This document shows, in pieces, positions 7,206 to 12,075 of a stretch of DNA of 13,750 nt. This DNA is from GCA-020352575 sp964600365 (lineage in GTDB: Bacteria > Actinomycetota > Acidimicrobiia > Spongiisociales > JAENVV01). The position numbers and the translations under genes were made by a program. The notes under the pieces are model-generated. The model was not told the DNA's origin and made no database searches. It was given only the letters and a program-made list of their open reading frames with translations. Where the stretch lies: the NCBI GenBank assembly GCA_964600365.1, contig CAZRJG010000058.1, forward strand, positions 1 to 13,750, read 5' to 3'. Each line of letters opens with the position of its first letter. Within the stretch, counting starts at the first letter, position 1.

Positions 7206-7246
7206 AGCGCAGCGAGGAGTCGCGAGCACCACAGCGAAGCGAGGAG
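7206..7246. repeat. Two AGCGMAGCGAGGAG units, 27 bp apart
   Basis: AGCGCAGCGAGGAG (7206-7219) and AGCGAAGCGAGGAG (7233-7246) differ at one base. Around them is purine-rich, low-complexity GCGAG-type sequence from about 7195 to 7253. This lies between the two copies of the tRNA-Leu 3' end and encodes nothing I recognise. Confidence 0.6.
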
Positions 7247-7255
7247 CGCAAGCCT

Positions 7256-7269
7256 GTCCCTCCGCCCGC
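7256..7269 (+). repeat. tRNA-Leu 3'-end copy 2 of the 14-bp direct repeat
   Basis: Exact copy of 7107-7120 outside the tRNA gene. If a 4-base insertion (CCTG) is allowed, similarity extends a further CAAG upstream. The sequence is not preceded by a cloverleaf, so it is a fragment and not a second tRNA. Confidence 0.7.
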
Positions 7270-7358
7270 GGGCTCGTCTCGCCACCCCGAGGGGTCCGGG
7301 AGCCGTTCCGACTGCTCCATGCGTCCCACCTCCACATCGTGCTGATGAAGGAGCGCGC

Positions 7359-7544
7359 ATGAAGAACACCTCGGCCGCGACGATGCGCATCGGACTCATC
7401 CTCGCCCTCGGAATGGGTGGCCTCCTCCTCGGGTGGCTCGCCCTGGACGAGGGATCCGGGTTCGTCGGACTCCTCTTCATCGCAGGGATCATCACCGGGC
7501 TGATCACCGTGGTGATCGGGGCCATGAAGGGCAGCGAGCGCTGA
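7359..7544 (+). CDS. Small two-helix membrane protein, unknown function
   Basis: A 61-residue protein that I do not recognise. It is almost entirely hydrophobic: helix 1 about residues 11-29 (IGLILALGMGGLLLGWLAL), a short DEGSG turn, and helix 2 about 35-55 (FVGLLFIAGIITGLITVVIGA), ending in the basic tail KGSER. A strong AAGGAG Shine-Dalgarno site (7348-7353) lies 5 nt before the ATG, and a perfect hairpin terminator follows the stop at 7557-7575, so it looks like a genuine single-gene unit. It stands alone between tRNA-Leu and the opposing tRNA-Lys. It resembles the many short actinobacterial membrane proteins of unknown role; a small toxin or a membrane-complex subunit are possible but unsupported. 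Confidence 0.75.
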   Translation: MKNTSAATMRIGLILALGMGGLLLGWLALDEGSGFVGLLFIAGIITGLITVVIGAMKGSER

Positions 7545-7556
7545 TCCAACGAAGAA

Positions 7557-7575
7557 ACCCGCCTCGAGGGCGGGT
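7557..7575. terminator. Bidirectional terminator between the small membrane gene and tRNA-Lys
   Basis: ACCCGCC (7557-7563) and GGCGGGT (7569-7575) form a perfect stem with a 5-nt TCGAG loop. On the plus strand CCTTCTCT follows; on the minus strand the stem is followed by TTCTTCG. It therefore suits both converging transcripts. Confidence 0.8.
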
Positions 7576-7588
7576 CCTTCTCTCGCAG

Positions 7589-7660
7589 TGGGTCGCGTGG
7601 GATTCGAACCCACAACCTGCGGCTTAAGAGGCCGTTGCTCTGCCGTTGAGCTAGCGACCC
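7589..7660 (-). tRNA. tRNA-Lys (anticodon CTT)
   Basis: 72 nt: acceptor GGGTCGC/GCGACCC with A73, D-arm GCTC/GAGC, anticodon loop CTCTTAA (anticodon CTT, reading AAG), T-arm GTGGG-TTCGAAT-CCCAC. CCA is not encoded. The 27-43 position is an A-C mismatch. It starts 17 bp downstream of the HTH gene's stop. Confidence 0.97.
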
Positions 7661-7666
7661 GTCGGA

Positions 7667-7672
7667 ATCGTA
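7667..7672 (-). promoter_or_regulatory. -10-like element for tRNA-Lys
   Basis: The complement reads TACGAT and ends exactly 6 nt before the tRNA-Lys 5' end. The same hexamer at the same distance precedes rph (10300-10305). It lies just past the stop of the HTH gene, suggesting the tRNA has its own promoter. Confidence 0.5.
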
Positions 7673-7677
7673 CCGGC

Positions 7678-8343
7678 TCACCCCCGGTAGGCGAAGTGCG
7701 GGAGTTGCCGGACTCCCTCGATCCATCCCATCACCCGGTGGAAGGCATCCGTCGAGCGCCGCATCCTCACCTGACACACCCCGTACGGCAGTGTGTTCTT
7801 CCGATGCCCTGTTCCGTCGGGCTTGACGAACGTCTTGTGAAAGGCCACATCGGGGAGGGCGAGTTCATCCCGCCACCACCTCCGTGCCGAGGGCTCATCG
7901 TTGTCGGCATGGAGGTTCAGCTTCAAGGCGAACCGAGCTTCGGGGTCGAGGTACGTGCGACACCAGCGCACGAAGAATCGCAGCAGGGCGGCATCCGCGT
8001 TGGACATCCCCACGGCGTTCGACGTCTTGTCGCCTTCCGCCCAGTAGAGAAGCAGCCCGGCAACCCATTCCGAGTCGTCCCATCGGGAGGACTCGGACGC
8101 AGCGAACGACCTGATCCGAGCGATCTCCTCACGCCGTCGCCACTGGGTATCGCGCGCCATGCCGGGTGGGTGGGTGCGCCGACGGATCTCCTCTCGGACC
8201 CCCTCCGGCAGCTCGAGGTGGCGAACCCAGCTGCCCACCGTTCCCTTCGGTACTTCGAGGGTCCGGGCGATCTCGGCGTAGGACAGTCCCGAGAGACGGA
8301 GGGCTCGAGCGCGGTCCTTGAGCGCCGGGTCATGTCTCCCCAT
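7678..8343 (-). CDS. HTH-domain protein with a LAGLIDADG-like motif (unknown function)
   Basis: 221 residues. The N-terminus (about 8-42) is a helix-turn-helix: RARALRLSGLSYAEIART followed by recognition helix PKGTVGSWVRHL. The centre has WVAGLLLYWAEGDKTS (93-108), which ends in the hydrophobic-acidic-Gly pattern of a LAGLIDADG helix, then MSNADAALLRFFVRWCRTYL. The C-terminal third contains LKLNLHADND, a WWRDELALP segment and GTGHRKNTLPYGVC...VRMRRSTDAFHRVMGWIEG. I recall similar HTH plus 'YWAEGxK' proteins in actinobacteria with no assigned role. Only one such motif is present, so a homing nuclease would need to dimerise; a DNA-binding regulator is equally possible. I prefer ATG 8343 over GTG 8346 because a TACGTT -10-like hexamer lies exactly 6 nt upstream, as in a leaderless gene. 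It diverges from the 8382 gene and sits in the tRNA cluster. Confidence 0.85.
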   Translation of the reverse strand: MGRHDPALKDRARALRLSGLSYAEIARTLEVPKGTVGSWVRHLELPEGVREEIRRRTHPPGMARDTQWRRREEIARIRSFAASESSRWDDSEWVAGLLLYWAEGDKTSNAVGMSNADAALLRFFVRWCRTYLDPEARFALKLNLHADNDEPSARRWWRDELALPDVAFHKTFVKPDGTGHRKNTLPYGVCQVRMRRSTDAFHRVMGWIEGVRQLPHFAYRG

Positions 8344-8349
8344 CACTCG

Positions 8350-8355
8350 AACGTA
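8350..8355 (-). promoter_or_regulatory. -10-like element for the HTH gene (leaderless arrangement)
   Basis: The complement reads TACGTT and ends 6 nt before the ATG at 8343. There is no Shine-Dalgarno site, so transcription probably begins at or next to the start codon. Confidence 0.45.
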
Positions 8356-8369
8356 CGCCCTCGGTGTGA

Positions 8370-8375
8370 CACAAT
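8370..8375 (+). promoter_or_regulatory. -10-like element for the 89-aa membrane protein (leaderless arrangement)
   Basis: CACAAT ends 6 nt before the GTG at 8382. A weak -35 (TCGAAC, 8347-8352) lies 17 bp upstream and overlaps the HTH gene's own -10. The imperfect palindrome GTGTGACAC (8364-8372) sits between the two -10 sites and is a possible operator. Confidence 0.45.
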
Positions 8376-8381
8376 CACCAC

Positions 8382-8651
8382 GTGGATTGGCAGCGCTTCG
8401 CAGTGACGGTCGGCCTCGGAGTCGGCCTGCTCGGCTACCTGGCCAGCGGGATCCTCTACCTCGGAGCGGGACTGGTCATGCCGTTCGGGATGGTGCCGCT
8501 CATGTGGGCGATCTGGCTCGCGGGCGCCTGGGCGGCAGCCCGGGTGGCGAAGGAACGCTCGCTCTGGGTGCTGGCATCCGGCCCCGCAGCCGTGCTGCTG
8601 TGGATGGGCATCGCCTCGGTCGGTGAGTGGCTCTTCGGCTGGACCGCCTGA
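8382..8651 (+). CDS. Small three-helix membrane protein, unknown function
   Basis: An 89-residue hydrophobic protein I cannot assign to a family. It starts with a short polar VDWQR, then has three probable membrane helices: about 7-28 (VTVGLGVGLLGYLASGILYLGA), 31-51 (MPFGMVPLMWAIWLAGAWAA, followed by RVAKER) and 62-84 (VLASGPAAVLLWMGIASVGEWLF). The basic RVAKER loop between helices 2 and 3 should lie in the cytoplasm. The GTG start has no Shine-Dalgarno site but a CACAAT hexamer 6 nt upstream. It is divergent from the HTH gene across only 38 bp, so the HTH protein could regulate both. tRNA-Pro follows 30 bp downstream with no hairpin between, and readthrough into it is possible. Confidence 0.75.
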   Translation: MDWQRFAVTVGLGVGLLGYLASGILYLGAGLVMPFGMVPLMWAIWLAGAWAAARVAKERSLWVLASGPAAVLLWMGIASVGEWLFGWTA

Positions 8652-8666
8652 ACGTCGACCCGCTCC

Positions 8667-8672
8667 TAACCT
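8667..8672 (+). promoter_or_regulatory. Possible -10 element for tRNA-Pro
   Basis: TAACCT ends 9 nt before the tRNA-Pro 5' end, matching TACCCT before tRNA-Leu in pattern and distance. No clear -35 is visible. Confidence 0.35.
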
Positions 8673-8681
8673 GTCCCCCGA

Positions 8682-8755
<74 letters not shown>

Positions 8756-8776
8756 CCGTCAGGGAGGTCCGACCGG

Positions 8777-8782
8777 TACACT
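8777..8782 (+). promoter_or_regulatory. Possible -10 element for tRNA-Gly
   Basis: TACACT lies 12 nt before the tRNA-Gly 5' end in the 39-bp spacer after tRNA-Pro; the same hexamer precedes tRNA-Arg. No terminator separates Pro and Gly, so co-transcription is the alternative. Confidence 0.3.
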
Positions 8783-8794
8783 CCCGACCGATCA

Positions 8795-8865
8795 GCGGGT
8801 GTAGCTCAATGGTAGAGCCCCGGCCTTCCAAGCCGATGACGCGGGTTCGATTCCCGTCACCCGCT
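8795..8865 (+). tRNA. tRNA-Gly (anticodon TCC)
   Basis: 71 nt: acceptor GCGGGTG/CACCCGC with T73 as usual for Gly, D-arm GCTC/GAGC, anticodon loop CTTCCAA (anticodon TCC), T-arm GCGGG-TTCGATT-CCCGT. The 27-43 position is a C-A mismatch. CCA is not encoded. Confidence 0.97.
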
Positions 8866-8869
8866 CCGC

Positions 8870-8897
8870 AAACGGCCGCCCCTCGGGGCGGCCGTTT
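8870..8897. terminator. Bidirectional terminator between tRNA-Gly and tRNA-Arg
   Basis: AAACGGCCGCCCC (8870-8882) and GGGGCGGCCGTTT (8885-8897) are perfect inverted copies, giving at least a 12-bp GC-rich stem with a tight CTCG loop and A/T ends that supply a short T-run on either strand. It lies 4 nt from the 3' end of each of two converging tRNA genes. Confidence 0.85.
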
Positions 8898-8900
8898 CCG

Positions 8901-8975
8901 CGCCCCCGACAGGATTTGAACCCGTGACCTTGTCGTTAGAAGCGACCTGCTCTATCCGGACTGAGCTACGGGGGC
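8901..8975 (-). tRNA. tRNA-Arg (anticodon TCT)
   Basis: 75 nt: acceptor GCCCCCG/CGGGGGC with G73, D-arm GCTC/GAGC, anticodon loop CTTCTAA (anticodon TCT, reading AGA), T-arm ACGGG-TTCAAAT-CCTGT. The 27-43 position is a G-A mismatch. CCA is not encoded. Confidence 0.97.
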
Positions 8976-8981
8976 GGGGAC

Positions 8982-8987
8982 AGTGTA
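8982..8987 (-). promoter_or_regulatory. -10-like element for tRNA-Arg
   Basis: The complement reads TACACT and ends 6 nt before the tRNA-Arg 5' end. It lies in the 32-bp gap after rdgB, so the tRNA probably has its own start site. Confidence 0.45.
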
Positions 8988-9007
8988 CGAACACATGACC
9001 GCGAACC

Positions 9008-9589
9008 TCAGCCCCCCATCGCCGCAACCAACGCCTGCAGTGCCTTCGCCCGGTGACTGAGGCGGTTCTTCTCGTCCGCGGGGATCTCGGCGAGCGTTCG
9101 GCCATCGGGGAGTTCGAAGATCGGGTCGTACCCGAACCCGTCGCGCCCCCGGCGCTCGGTGGCGATCGTGCCCTCGAGGCGACCCTCGACGACGAGTTCT
9201 CCTCCTTCGGGCAGCACGAGTGCCGCAGCGGTCCTGAACACGGCGGACCGCTCCCCCACACCGTCGAGCTCACGCAGCATCTTCTCGACGTTGTCGTCGT
9301 AGGTGGCATCGGGACCCGCATAGCGAGCCGTGTACACACCCGGGTCGCCGCCGAGCGCCGCCACCTCGAGCCCCGTGTCGTCGGAGATGGCGGCTAGCCC
9401 GACTGCGGCGCACACCTCGCGCGCCTTCTTGAGGGCGTTCCCCTCGAGCGTGTCCTCGTCCTCGACGATGTCGGGCCAGTCGAGGCCCCGCACGACCTCG
9501 TCGACGACCCCGGCGGCAACGAGCACGGCTTCGAGCTCGGCGATCTTGTCGGGGTTCTTCGAAGCGAGGACGACCCGCTCGAGGTGCAT
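9008..9589 (-). CDS. rdgB: RdgB/HAM1-type non-canonical purine NTP pyrophosphatase
   Basis: Hydrolyses ITP, dITP and XTP to the monophosphates, keeping deaminated purines out of DNA and RNA; a homodimeric cytosolic enzyme. The 193-residue product is the usual length. Family motifs in order: ASKNPDK near the N-terminus (residues 9-15), the metal/substrate segment ISDDTGLEV, GVYTARYAG, GRDGFGYDPIF, and the C-terminal EKNRLSHRAKAL. The ATG at 9589 shares one base with the rph stop (TGATG), and there is no clear Shine-Dalgarno site, so translation is probably coupled to rph. The rph-rdgB pair is conserved in actinobacteria and many other bacteria. tRNA-Arg follows 32 bp downstream on the same strand. 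Confidence 0.97.
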   Translation of the reverse strand: MHLERVVLASKNPDKIAELEAVLVAAGVVDEVVRGLDWPDIVEDEDTLEGNALKKAREVCAAVGLAAISDDTGLEVAALGGDPGVYTARYAGPDATYDDNVEKMLRELDGVGERSAVFRTAAALVLPEGGELVVEGRLEGTIATERRGRDGFGYDPIFELPDGRTLAEIPADEKNRLSHRAKALQALVAAMGG

Positions 9590-10293
9590 CAGGCCATCCC
9601 GGTGAGCTGCGTCTGGGCGTCGAGTAGGTCTTCGATGCCCGAGGAAGCGAGGTCGAGGAGGCTTCCGAGCTCGTCCCGGGTGAAGGGAGCGCCCTCGGCG
9701 GTGCCTTGCACCTCGACGAGGAGGCCGCGGCCCGTCATGACCACGTTCATGTCCACCTCGGCGGCGACATCGGACTCGTACTCGAGGTCGAGGAGCGGGG
9801 TTCCCCCCACGATCCCGACCGACGTGGCTGCGACCCGGTCGATGATCGGCATCTCGCTGATGAGGCCTCGCTCGGCTGCGTCGGCGAACGCGTCGTACAT
9901 CGCAACCCAGGCACCGGTGATGGCCGCCGTGCGGGTTCCGCCGTCTGCCTGGATGACGTCGCAGTCGACGCGCACCATCGCCTCACCCATGCGGGGCATG
10001 CTCACGACCGAACGGAGCGAACGGCCGATGAGCCGGCTGATCTCCTTCGCCCGGCCGCCCTGGTAGGCGTCCCGCCTGATCCGACCGTTCGAGGACCCTG
10101 GGAGCATTGCGTACTCGGCAGTCACCCAACCCTTGCCGCTGCCCCGCATCCAGCGGGGGACGTCCTCCTCGACGGCGGCGGTGCAGAGCACTCGGGTGTC
10201 GCCGACCTCGATGAGCACGGAGCCGGGGGTGGCGGTCGTGAACTGACGCGTGAATCGGATGGGGCGGAGCTCGTCCGCCGGTCGTGATCGCAT
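9589..10293 (-). CDS. rph: Ribonuclease PH
   Basis: Phosphate-dependent 3'-5' exoribonuclease that trims tRNA 3' ends and helps degrade structured RNA; works as a hexamer. It is of particular use here because none of the six tRNAs in the window encodes CCA, so each 3' end must be trimmed before CCA addition. The 234-residue product shows SGKGWVTAEYAMLPGSSNGR, RDAYQGGRAKEISRLIGRSLR and the signature QADGGTRTAAITGAW. The ATG at 10293 gives the standard N-terminus MRSRPADELRPI; an in-frame ATG 16 codons upstream gives a non-family extension. TACGAT lies exactly 6 nt upstream with no Shine-Dalgarno site, fitting a leaderless message. rdgB follows with a 1-base overlap. Confidence 0.97.
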   Translation of the reverse strand: MRSRPADELRPIRFTRQFTTATPGSVLIEVGDTRVLCTAAVEEDVPRWMRGSGKGWVTAEYAMLPGSSNGRIRRDAYQGGRAKEISRLIGRSLRSVVSMPRMGEAMVRVDCDVIQADGGTRTAAITGAWVAMYDAFADAAERGLISEMPIIDRVAATSVGIVGGTPLLDLEYESDVAAEVDMNVVMTGRGLLVEVQGTAEGAPFTRDELGSLLDLASSGIEDLLDAQTQLTGMA

Positions 10294-10299
10294 GGTGCC

Positions 10300-10305
10300 A
10301 TCGTA
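10300..10305 (-). promoter_or_regulatory. -10-like element for rph-rdgB (leaderless arrangement)
   Basis: The complement reads TACGAT and ends 6 nt before the rph ATG. The region about 17 bp upstream has no recognisable -35. The identical hexamer at the identical distance precedes tRNA-Lys. Confidence 0.5.
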
Positions 10306-10334
10306 GGGCGCACGTCGCACAGGACCACCGTCGC

Positions 10335-10363
10335 TTGACATCGGATCCCACCCTCGGAAGGAT
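10335..10363 (+). promoter_or_regulatory. Promoter for the secreted anchored protein gene
   Basis: A perfect TTGACA (10335-10340) is followed after 17 bp by AAGGAT (10358-10363), a modest -10, which ends 7 nt before the ATG at 10371. The GGAAGGA sequence here could also act as a Shine-Dalgarno site 8 nt from the ATG, so the two readings compete. Confidence 0.45.
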
Positions 10364-10370
10364 CGTCGTC

Positions 10371-10886
10371 ATGGCCTCGTTCCGCCGCTTGCTCCTGCTC
10401 GCCACCCTGGCAGGCGCGCTCACGGCGCTCGCAGCCCCGGCATGGGCGAAGGTCATCCCCGCGGAGGTCGATGTGGCCGTGGAGGGAGGCGTGCTCCGGG
10501 TCCTCGTCACGATGGACGGCATGGACGCCGTCCCCGAGGACAGCATGCCCGCAGCGCTGGACGGCTACGTCGAGATCCACCCCGCCGGGGCACCCGACCT
10601 CGCCACGCCGGTCACGATCCGGTGGCTGGCCGACAACGTCTACGAAGGTGCCGCGACGCCCGGGGCGGGAGTGTGGGTGGTCCGCACGATCGGTGACACT
10701 CCCCCCGTCGAGGTTCGGGTGGGCGAGCCGCCGAGCTTCGCCTGGCTCACCATCCCGCTCGTCTCCCTCATCGCCGGGAGCTGGTTCGTCTTCTCCAGGG
10801 TGGCGCGGCCCCGGCACGGGATGTCCGATGCGCTCGCAGTGCTGCGGGGGGACGACGGGGAGGTCCCGCCGAAGAAACCGCGGTGA
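10371..10886 (+). CDS. Secreted, C-terminally membrane-anchored protein of unknown function
   Basis: 171 residues. The N-terminus is a textbook Sec signal peptide: FRRLLLLATLAGALTAL then APAWA, with predicted cleavage after Ala26. Residues 27-122 form a mostly beta, Cys-free extracellular domain (VDVAVEGGVLRVLVTMDG, VTIRWLADNVYEG, GVWVVRTIGDTPPVEVRVG) that looks like a small immunoglobulin-like or FixH/YtkA-like fold, though no diagnostic motif is present. Residues about 124-141 (AWLTIPLVSLIAGSWFVF) are a membrane helix, followed by the basic stop-transfer SRVARPRHG and a cytoplasmic tail ending PPKKPR. It stands alone on the plus strand, diverging from rph and converging on the MBL gene with only 3 bp between the stop codons. 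I assign no function. Confidence 0.85.
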   Translation: MASFRRLLLLATLAGALTALAAPAWAKVIPAEVDVAVEGGVLRVLVTMDGMDAVPEDSMPAALDGYVEIHPAGAPDLATPVTIRWLADNVYEGAATPGAGVWVVRTIGDTPPVEVRVGEPPSFAWLTIPLVSLIAGSWFVFSRVARPRHGMSDALAVLRGDDGEVPPKKPR

Positions 10887-10889
10887 GGG

Positions 10890-11627
10890 TCAGATCTCGA
10901 TGAGGTCGCCGGCGCGGACGACCTGGATCGGACCCGGGTACTCCTTCGAGGCCTGATCGATCGCGCGGTCCGTCTCCACGTCCTCGCGCAGGTGGGTGAG
11001 CAGCAACCGCTCGACTCCCGCCTTCGCCGCCATGCGGCCCGCCACCTGTGGCGTGCAGTGCACATCCGGCATGAAATCCTCCAGCGTCGTGGCGTCACAG
11101 AGGAGCGCATCGACGCCCCGTGCGAGTTCCACCACGGCATCACTCCACCCGGTGTCACCCGTGTAGACCAGGGTCGAACCACCCGCTGATGCCTTCGTGG
11201 CGACGGTCGGGACCGGGTGGGTCGCGTCGGAGAAGTTCAAGGAGATCTCCTTCACGCCCGACGCGTCACCAGGGCCGACCAAATGGTGGTCGAAGACCAT
11301 GGCCATCTCGTCGTCGTCGTGGCGGACGAAGTCCTGGACACGGTCGAAGACGCCGTTCGGCGCAAATGCGGTGATCGGTGGACGGCGGACCACGCCGTAG
11401 CGACCGGCGTGGTACCACGCCAGGAGGTCGGAGCAATGGTCGAGGTGCCCGTGGGAGATCATGAGGGCATCCACCTGGTCGATGGCGCCGACACCACTGA
11501 AGGCGGTGAACGCACCGGGACCGAGGTCCATGATGATGGAGCTCTCCCCGTGCTGGAGGAGGAAGCCCGACGCCGGTGCCCCGGCGGACGGGTACGTGCC
11601 GGAAGAACCGAGGACTCGCAGGCGCAT
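10890..11627 (-). CDS. MBL-fold metallohydrolase (RNase Z/phosphodiesterase-like)
   Basis: 245-residue metallo-beta-lactamase-fold hydrolase. The metal ligands are visible as HGHLDH (His59, His61, Asp63, His64), His137 in DATHPVP, Asp158 in YTGDTGW and a C-terminal LLLTHLRED. The N-terminus LRVLGSSGTYPSAGAPASGFLLQ is typical of the RNase Z/cyclic-nucleotide phosphodiesterase branch. In mycobacteria the MBL gene next to rph-rdgB (Rv1339) has been reported as an atypical cAMP phosphodiesterase; similar position and fold make that the best guess here, by inference only. ATG 11627 matches the family N-terminus; upstream in-frame starts fall in the previous gene. It has no Shine-Dalgarno site, but TAGCCT (complement of 11635-11640) ends 7 nt upstream and may be an internal promoter. 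It ends the operon. Confidence 0.92.
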   Translation of the reverse strand: MRLRVLGSSGTYPSAGAPASGFLLQHGESSIIMDLGPGAFTAFSGVGAIDQVDALMISHGHLDHCSDLLAWYHAGRYGVVRRPPITAFAPNGVFDRVQDFVRHDDDEMAMVFDHHLVGPGDASGVKEISLNFSDATHPVPTVATKASAGGSTLVYTGDTGWSDAVVELARGVDALLCDATTLEDFMPDVHCTPQVAGRMAAKAGVERLLLTHLREDVETDRAIDQASKEYPGPIQVVRAGDLIEI

Positions 11628-11637
11628 TGGCGGCAGG

Positions 11638-12075
11638 CTAGGGGGATCCGGTGCCGAGTGCATCCCCGACGATCGGGATCTCTCCGACTCCACCCTCGAT
11701 CACCCACCACGCCCGCACCTCTGGATCCCCGTCCAACCTCCCCACGATCACGTACGCCCACTCCGGTTCGAGCGCCCCGGCGATGTCCGTTCCCGACGGG
11801 ATGGCGGCAGAGCCCGGATGGGAGTGCACCACCCCCACCAACTCCCGGCCCTCGGCTTCTGCCTCGAGGAGGGCTCCGTGGTGGGCGACCGGGTCGAGCA
11901 GGAACGTCGTGGGCGACGGGTCCGCGTTCGGAACCGGCACGAATCGATCCACGACGCCCTGGCTCCCGACGAGCAACCCACATCCCTCATCCGGCAGGAC
12001 GCTGCGCAGGTACCGGGCGATCTCGGGGAGGAGGCCCCGAGGAATCGTCAGGGTGCGAGGCGCTCGATGCGCCAC
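11638..12075 (-). CDS. JAMM/MPN+ metalloprotease, Mec-like
   Basis: 145-residue zinc peptidase of the JAMM family. The full JAMM motif is present: Glu30 in PDEGCGLLVG, then HSHPGSAAIPSGTD giving His84, His86, Ser94 and Asp97. In Mycobacterium tuberculosis the homologue Mec releases cysteine from the sulfur-carrier protein CysO, next to cysO-cysM; other relatives trim ubiquitin-like carriers. Here no CysO-like or CysM-like gene is adjacent, so the substrate is unknown. The GTG at 12075 is supported by GGAGG (complement of 12083-12087) 7 nt upstream; it makes a 28-bp overlap with pdxH, so the two are coupled. The stop (TAG at 11638) is 10 bp before the MBL gene. A start further downstream cannot be excluded, since the domain proper begins near LTIPRGLL. 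Confidence 0.9.
   Translation of the reverse strand: MAHRAPRTLTIPRGLLPEIARYLRSVLPDEGCGLLVGSQGVVDRFVPVPNADPSPTTFLLDPVAHHGALLEAEAEGRELVGVVHSHPGSAAIPSGTDIAGALEPEWAYVIVGRLDGDPEVRAWWVIEGGVGEIPIVGDALGTGSP

Noticed and set aside
11628..11693. Upstream start for the MBL gene
   Set aside because: The extension lies inside the JAMM gene's last codons and has no similarity to the MBL N-terminus, which begins at MRLRVLGSSGTYP.
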